A DNA stretch of 7,857 nt from an uncultured Eubacteriales bacterium (GTDB lineage Bacteria; Bacillota_A; Clostridia; Christensenellales; Aristaeellaceae): NCBI GenBank assembly GCA_902795555.1, contig CADBLV010000296.1, positions 1-7,857 of the forward strand, given 5' to 3'. This document shows, piece after piece, positions 1 through 6,282 of the stretch (the first letter of the stretch is position 1; the number at the start of each line of letters is the position of its first letter). Under the pieces are notes generated by a model that saw only the letters and a list, made by a program, of their open reading frames with translations, did not search any database and had not been told where the DNA came from. Both the position numbers and the translations under genes were made by a program.

Positions 1-551
1 AGGATTTTCGCGGTCGCGCCGGTTTTGGGGACCAGTTTGCTCAGGGACGGACCGGGGCTTTCCGCTTTGACCAGATGGGCGCTGCGGCCTGTGAGCTTCG
101 GGAGAAGGGCCAGCGTCAGCACCAGGACGCCCATGCCGCCGATCCAGTGAGTGGTGGCCCGCCAGAACATGACGCCGCGGGGGAATCCCTCAAACTCAGT
201 GACCACCGAGGCGCCTGTGGTCGTAAACCCGGAAACAGCCTCAAAAAAAGCGTCTTCCAGATGGGGGAGGGTTCTGCTGAGCATGAAGGGAATCGCGCCG
301 AACAGGCTCAGCATCATCCAGCCCAGGGCTGTGATAATGAATCCTTCCTTGAGTCGCAGATGGGCTCCCGGCTCCGGCTTAATCAGAAACAGCATGACGC
401 TGCCAAGTGCCGCGGCCGCCAGACAGCTGATGACCATGGCCGGGGTGTCCCCGTCCCTGTGAAACAGGGAGATGATCAGCGCCGGCAGCATCGCGATGGC
501 TTCGATGCACAGAATGGCGCCCAGCACGCGGATAATCAGTTTCCTGTTCAT
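1..551 (-). CDS. trkH: TrkH-family potassium uptake channel subunit, N-terminal part (runs off the left edge)
   Basis: Membrane subunit of a Trk/Ktr potassium uptake system: it forms the K+ pore and is gated by the cytosolic TrkA protein encoded just upstream. Only the first 183 codons are in the window. Visible are hydrophobic segments at about residues 5-28, 37-57 and 70-92, then the first pore loop with SGFTTTGASV (T110-T112, G113 at 208-224), the selectivity-filter signature of this superfamily, followed by HWIGGMGVLVLTLALLPK, the usual start of the next helix. The family is normally about 440-490 residues, so more than half is missing. The ATG overlaps the trkA stop as ATGA, and GAGGT at 561-565 lies 9 bases upstream inside the trkA end, so translational coupling is likely. 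The alternative name KtrB cannot be excluded; membership of the TrkH/KtrB superfamily is near certain. Confidence 0.93.
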   Translation of the reverse strand, partial: MNRKLIIRVLGAILCIEAIAMLPALIISLFHRDGDTPAMVISCLAAAALGSVMLFLIKPEPGAHLRLKEGFIITALGWMMLSLFGAIPFMLSRTLPHLEDAFFEAVSGFTTTGASVVTEFEGFPRGVMFWRATTHWIGGMGVLVLTLALLPKLTGRSAHLVKAESPGPSLSKLVPKTGATAKI

Positions 552-1912
552 CGATAGATTACCTCGTTCAGATCGCTGATGCCGGACACGCAGGAGATGA
601 TCACCACATGATCACCCGCTTCGATATGGTCGTTTCCGAAGGGGACGATGACCCTGTTCTGCCGGACGATGACCGCGACCAGCGTGCCCTTTCGAACCGC
701 CAGATCCTTCAGCGGAATCCCGATATAGGCGTCGCCCTTCACCGCGATGAATTCCATGGCTTCGGCCTTGCCTTCGACCAGCCGGTACAACCGCTCAATT
801 TTGGTCCCGTTGCTGTTGTCGCGGGCCCGGACATAGCGAAGAATGGTGGAACTGGTGATGAACTGCGGGCTGATGACCGAGTCAAGCCCCAGGCTGCTCA
901 GAACGTCCAGATGGGATATCCGGCTGTTTTTCACAATCACTTTCGGCACACCGACCCGGGCCGCGTGCATGCCGGAAATCAGGTTCTCCTCGTCCCGGTT
1001 GCTCAGGCTGATGAAGGCGTCCATCTGGGAAAGGCCCTGCTCTTCAATCAGATCTTCGTCGGTGCCGTCTCCGAGGATCACGTCCACCTTGGGAAGCAGC
1101 TCGCTCAGCGTCCGGGCCTTTTCAGGCTTCATTTCAAACAGCGTTACATGGATCCCCATGGGCACGATGATCTTCGCCAGATAATAGGAAATGCGTCCGC
1201 CGCCCAGGATCATCACGCTGCGGATTTTTTGCCTGTTTCTTCCCAGAAAGCGGAAGTATTCCGTGATTTTCAGCATATCCCCGGAAACAAATACCCGATC
1301 TCCGGGACGGAAGATGAAATCGCCCGTGGGAATCAGCACCTGATTGTTCCGTTCCGCCATCGCGTAAAGCACCTTCGGGATATCCGCGATTTCGCTGTTG
1401 ATCTTCCGAACCGGCACGCCCACGAAGGGATCCTTTTCCGTCGCGCGGAATTCCACCATTTCTACCTGACCCTTGGCGAAGGATTCGATGCTTCCGGCAA
1501 AGGGATAGCGCAGCAGGCGGCTGATTTCCAGGGCGGTCGCCCGCTCCGGATTGATGGCCACGTCGATGCCCAGTTCGTTCTGAAGAAGCATCTGGCTTTC
1601 GTTGAATTCGGGATCCCGAATCCGGCAGATCGTATAAGAAGCACCCAGCCGCTTGGAGATCAGGCAGGCCAGCATGTTCGTTTCGTCGTTTTCCGTGGAG
1701 GCGATGACGATGTCCGCTTTTTCCACTCCGGCCTCCAGGAGAATTTTCGCATTGGCGCCGTTTCCCTTCAAGCAAAGCGCGTCAAGGGCCCCCGAGCAGC
1801 GGGCGAGCACTTCCTCGTCTTTGTCGATGACTGTCACATCATGCTCTTCGTCAATCAAATGCTCCGCCAGGGCGTATCCGACTTTCCCGGCGCCAATCAC
1901 GATGATGCGCAT
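548..1912 (-). CDS. trkA: Trk system potassium uptake protein TrkA (two RCK domains)
   Basis: Cytosolic gating subunit of the TrkH K+ channel; it binds NAD(H) or ATP/ADP on the inner face of the membrane. At 454 residues it has the classic duplicated TrkA layout (E. coli TrkA is 458): RCK-N 1 at about 1-125 with GAGKVG (7-12) and acidic D30 at the end of strand 2; RCK-C 1 at about 140-222; RCK-N 2 at about 233-355 beginning ILGGGRIS (237-242) with an acidic E in LFEMKPEKA; RCK-C 2 at about 372-454. The second glycine motif has serine where the third glycine would be, so the two sites may differ in ligand binding (inference). The start is supported by GGAGGGA at 1917-1923, 4 bases from the ATG. 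It is first in a minus-strand operon with trkH, and its own extended -10 promoter lies immediately upstream. Confidence 0.96.
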   Translation of the reverse strand: MRIIVIGAGKVGYALAEHLIDEEHDVTVIDKDEEVLARCSGALDALCLKGNGANAKILLEAGVEKADIVIASTENDETNMLACLISKRLGASYTICRIRDPEFNESQMLLQNELGIDVAINPERATALEISRLLRYPFAGSIESFAKGQVEMVEFRATEKDPFVGVPVRKINSEIADIPKVLYAMAERNNQVLIPTGDFIFRPGDRVFVSGDMLKITEYFRFLGRNRQKIRSVMILGGGRISYYLAKIIVPMGIHVTLFEMKPEKARTLSELLPKVDVILGDGTDEDLIEEQGLSQMDAFISLSNRDEENLISGMHAARVGVPKVIVKNSRISHLDVLSSLGLDSVISPQFITSSTILRYVRARDNSNGTKIERLYRLVEGKAEAMEFIAVKGDAYIGIPLKDLAVRKGTLVAVIVRQNRVIVPFGNDHIEAGDHVVIISCVSGISDLNEVIYR

Positions 1913-1940
1913 GAAATCCCTCCATCACAAGAATCTGCTC

Positions 1941-1969
1941 ATTATACCACGAAATCAGTGATTGATAAA
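1941..1969 (-). promoter_or_regulatory. Predicted trkA-trkH promoter (extended -10)
   Basis: On the minus strand TGGTATAAT (1941-1949) is a perfect -10 hexamer with the TGn extension. Seventeen bases upstream, TTTATC (1964-1969) is a weak -35 match; the extended -10 would compensate. Predicted transcription start is about 1934, giving a 5' leader of roughly 20 bases before trkA, with no room for a riboswitch. The -35 box lies only 7 bases from the 1977-2016 inverted repeat. Confidence 0.75.
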
Positions 1970-1976
1970 GAGGCAT

Positions 1977-2145
1977 ATTTTGTTCGCGATCCGCGCAGCG
2001 GGAGCGAGTACAAAATAGCCAACCGAAGGAGAGAAATTGATCGTGGGGAACCGTCCCCATCCCCCATCGTATACGGTTTTTTATTAGATCAGCCAGGATT
2101 TTATCGAACAAATGATGAGCGGAACAAAAAAGGGTCGTCCCCTCT
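1977..2145. repeat. Degenerate REP/MITE-like repeat cluster (three hairpins)
   Basis: Non-coding interval between the peptidase stop and the trkA promoter. Three inverted repeats are seen directly. First, 1977-2016: ATTTTGT/ACAAAAT outer arms, then TCGC/GCGA, then CCGC/GCGG, closing on a GCA loop with small internal bulges. Second, 2044-2059: TGGGGA-ACCG-TCCCCA, a perfect 6-bp stem. Third, 2131-2143: AGGG-TCGTC-CCCT next to an A6 run. The second and third share a GGGGACG core when read on the minus strand (GGGGACGGTTCCCC and GGGGACGACCC). I recall similar GGGGACGGTT palindromes as dispersed repeats in Firmicutes, sometimes next to REP-associated tyrosine transposases, but no transposase is here and multiplicity cannot be judged from one window. 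Confidence 0.5.
2125..2143 (-). terminator. Possible weak terminator of the Sel1-M13 operon
   Basis: On the minus strand a 4-bp stem AGGG/CCCT with a 5-base loop is followed by six T residues (2126-2131, the first shared with the stem). It begins 15 bases after the M13 peptidase stop codon, where a terminator is expected. The stem is short and coincides with the third hairpin of the repeat cluster, so it may be a by-product of that repeat. Confidence 0.4.
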
Positions 2146-2157
2146 GTTACACATCGT

Positions 2158-4287
2158 CTACCAGACCAGAACGCGGTCGGCCGGGGAGAGGTACATCCCG
2201 TCGCCCTCCGTGATGCCATACGCTTCGTGGAACTGCGGGAACTGCTGCACGACCGAGTTGGTGCGAATCTCGCTCAACGGATGGGGATCCTGAAGGAGCT
2301 GGTAGTATTCTATTTCCCATGAACAGATGCCGCGCCAGCATCTGGCGAAGGATTCAAAGAATGTCCGATAATCAACAGTTCCTTTTTTCTGCTCCAGCAG
2401 GCTGAGCATACATTTGACGCCGCCCATATCCGCGATGGCTTCGCCCTGGACACTCTGACCGGATACGTGCACTCCGTCGAAAGCGATGATGCCGTCATAA
2501 TATTCGATCAGCTTCTGCGACCGGGCGGAAAACGCCGCGCTGTCTTCCTCTGTCCACCAGTTGCTCAGCCGGCCCCCGGCGTCATACTGCGCGCCGTTTG
2601 CGTCAAAAGCGTGAGAGATTTCATGCGCGATGATAATCCCTATGGCGCCGTAAAGCTCCTCCTCGCTCATGTCTTCCCGATAAAACACATCGCCCAGAAT
2701 GCCGCGCATGATGAAGAAAGTGTTCGTGGAAGGCATGTATACGGCGTTGGCTTCAAGCACATTGTTTGCCCAGAAGCCCACCCCGGTACAGTACCAAAGA
2801 TCGGGATCCACAGGCTGATCCGCCAGAGAGGCGTTCAGGGCTGTGTGATACCGATTGACGGCCTGAATGCAGTCGAAATAGCCGAGACCGTCGAGGGTCA
2901 GGCCGCTATAATCAGGCCGTTTTTCGGGACAGACCGCGATGATCTTCAGGGCATCCAGTTTTTCGATGGCCTTCGCGCGGGTTTCTTCGGTGAGCCATTC
3001 CTCTTCGCTGAGCATCCGCCTGTAATACGCCACAGCTTCCTCACAGAGCCGGGTGATATCCGATTTCATTTTCGTCGGGTCGAATTTCTCAAAGAAAGCA
3101 TTGTTCATCTGCACCGGAAGCATCATGCATACCGCTTCGCGGGCCTTCTCTTCATCCGACTGGGATCCTTCCACGCCGTATATCCTGTTGTACAGCAGCG
3201 TATAAAACCCGTCGGCTTCCTGATCCAGGTCGTCCATATGATAGCCGACCGTCCGGATGATCAGACAGTTCTTCAGGTCTTCCAGCCTGTCTTCCCGGTA
3301 GATTTCGTCAAACTTCCGAAGATATGCCGGCTGCTCCACCAGAAAGCGCTGCGCACCCGCAAATCCCCGCGCATCCATGATTTCAAGCCAGGGGAACGCG
3401 CTGCAGAGCTTCTTTGCCTCATCCCGGCTCAATTCGGTGTTGATGCGCTGCGCGTAATCCGGCGACATTTCTTCCGCAGAGGTCATGATACTGTCCGCCA
3501 GCTCTGTCTCCAGCGCAAAAAACCGCGTCATCATCTCGGAAGCCTCTTCCCGGCTATATCCCAGTTTTTCCAGCATTTTTCCGATAGACTCCCGGAACGC
3601 AGCCTCATAACGATTGCCCTGTTCCGTGCGCTCCCGATACTCCGCGGAATCGACCAGCAGGAGCGACATGGGCCTGATCGATGTAATCCATGTATCCGGA
3701 TCGTTCAGTCCCGGTATAATATCAAATGTAAACAGATCTCTTCCCGCGTAGTCCGGGTCGGCCATCAGTTGCGTCAGCTCATCGAGGGTGGAGACCGCGG
3801 CAATCCCGCTGATGATTTCCTGCAGCGGGGCAACGCCCAGCGCGTTGCGGGCGTCCCAGTCCAGGTATGCGCTGTACAGATGCTGAGCCATGGCGGCATC
3901 CCTGCTTTGCAGCGTGGGATCCGTCAGCACATCGAGGCACATCTTCGAGATGTCCTTCGCCATCCATGTGAAACCGTCTGCGGAGAAATCACCCGGGGCA
4001 ATCTCCGCGGACCTCAGCCAGTCGTAATTGACCCAGAGATAGAAATCATCCTTCGGGGAAGCCGGCTTTTCCTCCGCAAGGGCTATGTTCTCCCGCAGGG
4101 AATAATCGACCCAGGGACTGCCGTCATTCAGCACGGGAAGCCATCCGGCTTCCTGCACGGTCTCTTCGGCCTCCGAGCCGGCCGTCTCCGCGAGGGCGCC
4201 TGCCGGGCCGGAAAAGAGCATCGCGATGCTCATGAGCAACAGGAGAATATGCTTCATCAGATTTGTCAAAAGAGGGACTTTTTTCAT
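2158..4287 (-). CDS. Exported M13-family zinc metallopeptidase (neprilysin/PepO type)
   Basis: Zinc endopeptidase that cleaves oligopeptides; this one should act outside the membrane, having a signal peptide (basic start, hydrophobic 14-26, likely cleavage after ALA at 33, no lipobox cysteine). Peptidase_M13_N spans about 78-460 with the opening signature DDFYLWVNYDWL (80-91); the catalytic domain spans about 500-709. Catalytic residues are intact: zinc ligands H555 and H559 in HEISH, catalytic E556, third ligand E616 in GEAIADMGG with D620. Substrate-binding N514-A515 correspond to neprilysin NAFY, and the late H669/R675 pair to its H711/R717. The family-typical C-terminal tryptophan is present (DRVLVW). 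At 709 residues it is slightly longer than cytosolic PepO, mainly through the leader and linker. The start has AGAAAGGA at 4295-4302. It is second in the operon, 17 bases after the Sel1-repeat gene. Substrate unknown. Confidence 0.95.
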   Translation of the reverse strand: MKKVPLLTNLMKHILLLLMSIAMLFSGPAGALAETAGSEAEETVQEAGWLPVLNDGSPWVDYSLRENIALAEEKPASPKDDFYLWVNYDWLRSAEIAPGDFSADGFTWMAKDISKMCLDVLTDPTLQSRDAAMAQHLYSAYLDWDARNALGVAPLQEIISGIAAVSTLDELTQLMADPDYAGRDLFTFDIIPGLNDPDTWITSIRPMSLLLVDSAEYRERTEQGNRYEAAFRESIGKMLEKLGYSREEASEMMTRFFALETELADSIMTSAEEMSPDYAQRINTELSRDEAKKLCSAFPWLEIMDARGFAGAQRFLVEQPAYLRKFDEIYREDRLEDLKNCLIIRTVGYHMDDLDQEADGFYTLLYNRIYGVEGSQSDEEKAREAVCMMLPVQMNNAFFEKFDPTKMKSDITRLCEEAVAYYRRMLSEEEWLTEETRAKAIEKLDALKIIAVCPEKRPDYSGLTLDGLGYFDCIQAVNRYHTALNASLADQPVDPDLWYCTGVGFWANNVLEANAVYMPSTNTFFIMRGILGDVFYREDMSEEELYGAIGIIIAHEISHAFDANGAQYDAGGRLSNWWTEEDSAAFSARSQKLIEYYDGIIAFDGVHVSGQSVQGEAIADMGGVKCMLSLLEQKKGTVDYRTFFESFARCWRGICSWEIEYYQLLQDPHPLSEIRTNSVVQQFPQFHEAYGITEGDGMYLSPADRVLVW

Positions 4288-4304
4288 GGCGATTTCCTTT
4301 CTGA

Positions 4305-5912
4305 TTATTTCTGTGAATAACCTTCGCCCAGCACATCCGTCAGATGTTTCAGATCTTCCTCGTCCGGTTCATATCCGGCTTCGAGGGATTTCCGATACCA
4401 TTCCGCGGCTTTTTCGAGGTCTTTCTCTACGCCGTATCCCTGATAATAACAGTCTCCGATGGCAAAGATCGCCGGCGGATAATCCTGATCTGCCGCCAGG
4501 GTGTAATATTCCAGGGCTTTGGCGAAATCCTGTTCACCCGCTGTTCCGTTTTCGTAATTGAGGCCTGCGTTATACTGTGACGCGGCATCGCCCCGTTCGG
4601 CCGCCAGCAGGAAATATTTCATCGCTTCCGCATAATCCGGTTCGGCGCCGACTCCCATCTGGTAGCAATAGCCCACCATGGCCAGGGCAGACACATCGTT
4701 CTGATCTGCAGCCATCCGGAAATATTTCAGCCCTTCTGCTTCATTCTTCTCCACGCCCTGACCGTTCAGATAACACAGGCCGAGGATATACTGCGCCTGA
4801 ATGTTCCCCAGGTCAGCCGCCTGCTGATAATATCCGAAAGCCCTGACATCATCCTGCTCCACGCCGTCGCCGTTTCTGAACATGTATCCCAGGTAGAGAA
4901 GCCCTGTTGGCTCGCCATGGTCCGCTGCCTGCTGAAAGTATTCCATCCCCTTTTCAAAGTCCTCTTCCACGCCCGCGCCGGAGCAATACATAGTCCCGAT
5001 ATTCAGCATGGATTTCGCATCGCCCTGACCGGCAGCCAGCAGATAGTATTCCATTGCCTTTGCGTCGTCTTTGTCCACACCCAGGCCGTTCTGATAGAGA
5101 TATCCGAGGCCTCTCCATCCTTCGATATTGCCGAAATCCGCTGCCAGGCGGAATTCTTCCATCGCCTTTCCGTAGTTTCCTGCGTATAAGGCATCCAGAC
5201 CCGACTGACGAAGGGAGGCGGCCAGCTCCGCCAAAGACGTCAGGAACTCAGGCTCGTCAACCCCCAGCTCCTGTGCCTTTTTGTAGTTTTCCGCAGCCTT
5301 CACGAGATCCTGTTCAACCCCTTTGCCGAAACGATACAGATCTCCGATGCCGGCATAGGCATAGGGCTCACCCATTTCAACGGCTTTCTGATAGTATTCC
5401 ATCGCTTTGGCGAAATCCTGCTCCACACCATGGCCTTCTTCGTACATATAGCCCAGGTTGTTCAGCGCCGTCGCATCGCCCAGTTCAGCGGCTTTCAGAT
5501 AGTATTCCAACGCTTTGGCATAGTCCTGTTCCACGCCTTCGGCATAATGATACATGACGCCCAGATTAAACAGCGCCGTTGCATCGCCCAGCTCCGCCGC
5601 CTTCAGATAGTACTCCAGCGCCTTGCCGGAATCCTGAGCAACACCCAGACCGTTCTGATACAGATATCCGATGGCGGTCCAGGCCTCTGCCGGATTTCCG
5701 GCGTCCGCGGCCGAGAGAAGAAGCTCCATCGCCTTCCCGAAATCATTCGCTTCGAGCGCTTCGATTCCGGCATTATAAAGCTCCTCCGCGCTCTTCTCCG
5801 CTGCCGTGTTTTCCGCTGCCGGGGGATCCGCCTGAGCAGCTTCGGCAAACGCCGCGCCAAAGGCCGCAACACACAGGCAAAGTATCATTACAAACAAGAT
5901 GGTTTTCTTCAT
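4305..5912 (-). CDS. Exported Sel1-like repeat (SLR/TPR-type) protein
   Basis: A 535-residue all-helical solenoid protein; Sel1 repeats bind other proteins and have no catalytic role. A signal peptide is clear (MKK, hydrophobic 5-20, cleavage near AFA at 23, no lipobox), followed by an Ala/Glu/Pro-rich linker to about 42. Eleven 36-residue units of the form GYxYxxGxGVEQDxAKAMEYYxKAAExG start at residues 82, 118, 154, 190, 270, 306, 342, 378, 414, 450 and 486. Two atypical TPR-like caps (about 43-81 and 233-269) precede units 1 and 5, so the protein is two homologous blocks of 4 and 7 units. The ATG at 5912 is chosen over an in-frame ATG at 6008 because it has a perfect AGGAGG 8 bases upstream and starts exactly at the signal peptide. 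Its exported neighbour, the M13 peptidase, follows in the same operon. Binding partner unknown. Confidence 0.93.
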   Translation of the reverse strand: MKKTILFVMILCLCVAAFGAAFAEAAQADPPAAENTAAEKSAEELYNAGIEALEANDFGKAMELLLSAADAGNPAEAWTAIGYLYQNGLGVAQDSGKALEYYLKAAELGDATALFNLGVMYHYAEGVEQDYAKALEYYLKAAELGDATALNNLGYMYEEGHGVEQDFAKAMEYYQKAVEMGEPYAYAGIGDLYRFGKGVEQDLVKAAENYKKAQELGVDEPEFLTSLAELAASLRQSGLDALYAGNYGKAMEEFRLAADFGNIEGWRGLGYLYQNGLGVDKDDAKAMEYYLLAAGQGDAKSMLNIGTMYCSGAGVEEDFEKGMEYFQQAADHGEPTGLLYLGYMFRNGDGVEQDDVRAFGYYQQAADLGNIQAQYILGLCYLNGQGVEKNEAEGLKYFRMAADQNDVSALAMVGYCYQMGVGAEPDYAEAMKYFLLAAERGDAASQYNAGLNYENGTAGEQDFAKALEYYTLAADQDYPPAIFAIGDCYYQGYGVEKDLEKAAEWYRKSLEAGYEPDEEDLKHLTDVLGEGYSQK

Positions 5913-5920
5913 CGTCTTTT

Positions 5921-5926
5921 CCTCCT
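5921..5926 (-). promoter_or_regulatory. Ribosome binding site deciding the Sel1-protein start
   Basis: Perfect AGGAGG on the minus strand, 8 bases upstream of the ATG at 5912. The in-frame ATG at 6008 has only a GGGG run about 12 bases away and would bury the signal peptide behind 32 polar residues, so the longer product is unlikely. Confidence 0.9.
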
Positions 5927-5939
5927 CAACATTCAGTCG

Positions 5940-5952
5940 TGTTTCTGAAACA
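5940..5952. promoter_or_regulatory. Perfect 13-base palindrome, possible operator
   Basis: TGTTTC-T-GAAACA: two perfect 6-base arms around one central base. The one-base centre is too small for an RNA loop, which favours a protein-binding site in DNA. It lies about 28 bases upstream of the Sel1 start codon and about 135 bases downstream of the predicted promoter, so a bound protein would act as a roadblock. No matching regulator is identified in the window. Confidence 0.35.
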
Positions 5953-5992
5953 GTCGCAGGTTCCGCCGGCACAGGATGATTATCCGGTGCAG

Positions 5993-6060
5993 GGTTTTCC
6001 CGATCCATTTCGTCAGCTTACCCCTGTGATCAGTTTTTCATCCGGACCGCAGGGGAAACC
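5993..6060 (-). other. Leader with competing inverted repeats
   Basis: Within the predicted untranslated leader of the Sel1-M13 operon, CCCCTG (6021-6026) is complementary to CAGGGG (6050-6055). The overlapping GGGAAACC (6053-6060) can instead pair with GGTTTTCCC (5993-6001) with one extra base. The shared G-run makes the two pairings mutually exclusive. No T-run follows, so it is not a plain terminator. I do not recognise a known riboswitch class. Confidence 0.3.
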
Positions 6061-6094
6061 GACAGGTATGTTTTGCAGCTTGCATCCGTATGAA

Positions 6095-6123
6095 ATTTTA
6101 GCATAAATCAGGGCCCTCCGCAA
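6095..6123 (-). promoter_or_regulatory. Predicted promoter of the Sel1-M13 operon
   Basis: Minus strand: TTGCGG (6118-6123), a 17-base spacer, TAAAAT (6095-6100), with the TGn extension directly before the -10 (TGCTAAAAT). Predicted start is about 6088, which implies a leader of about 175 bases before the Sel1 ATG. Confidence 0.7.
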
Positions 6124-6165
6124 TAGATGACCGCGTTTTCCACGTTCATAATTCCATGGCTTTTG

Positions 6166-6184
6166 AGCCCCGCAGGCTTTTTTT
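6166..6184 (+). terminator. Terminator-like hairpin with T-run between divergent promoters
   Basis: AGCC-CCGCA-GGCT followed by seven T residues on the plus strand. No plus-strand gene precedes it, so it has no obvious transcript to stop; it could terminate a short antisense or leader RNA, or be fortuitous. The T-run overlaps where the -35 of the acetyltransferase promoter would be. Confidence 0.25.
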
Positions 6185-6206
6185 GTTTTGAGGAATATGG
6201 TATGAT
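6178..6206 (+). promoter_or_regulatory. Predicted promoter of the acetyltransferase gene
   Basis: TATGAT (6201-6206) with TGG directly before it forms an extended -10. Seventeen bases upstream lies only a T-run (6178-6183), so the -35 is poor. Predicted start is near 6213, leaving a leader of about 70 bases. Confidence 0.5.
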
Positions 6207-6218
6207 CTGTGGGGGATG

Positions 6219-6243
6219 GCCGGGGGAGATCGTCACTCCCGGC
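6219..6243 (+). other. GC-rich hairpin near the 5' end of the acetyltransferase mRNA
   Basis: GCCGGG (6219-6224) is complementary to CCCGGC (6238-6243); an alternative register pairs GGGAG (6224-6228) with CTCCC (6236-6240). It begins a few bases after the predicted transcription start and is not followed by a T-run, so an mRNA-stabilising 5' stem-loop is more likely than termination. Confidence 0.4.
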
Positions 6244-6282
6244 TTTGAAGTGAAAGATTTTTCAAAAACGAGGTGACAGGGA

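Noticed and set aside
75..557. Plus-strand frame of 160 codons in the left 550 bases
   Set aside because: It is opposite the trkH reading frame, whose pore-loop motif and membrane segments are unambiguous.
1851..2219. Minus-strand frame of 122 codons joining the repeat cluster to the trkA start
   Set aside because: It runs through the predicted trkA promoter and the peptidase 3' end, has no domain and no ribosome site; it is an incidental open frame across repeats.
608..2293. Long open frame on the plus strand opposite trkA (561 codons)
   Set aside because: It is antisense to an unmistakable trkA; its translation is rich in H, R, D, Q and P with no domain, as expected from the complement of a codon-biased, GC-rich gene.
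2467..4320. Long open frame on the plus strand opposite the M13 peptidase (617 codons)
   Set aside because: Antisense shadow of a gene with intact catalytic motifs; no ribosome site, no recognisable domain, and composition typical of a reverse-complement frame.
4305..5912. The regular repeats of about 108 bases as a CRISPR or satellite array
   Set aside because: The period equals 36 codons and the repeats vary mostly at third positions, so this is a protein repeat (Sel1), not a DNA array.
5913..6008. N-terminal extension of the Sel1 protein starting at 6008
   Set aside because: Poor ribosome site, a polar 32-residue extension before a textbook signal peptide, and a perfect AGGAGG serving the ATG at 5912.
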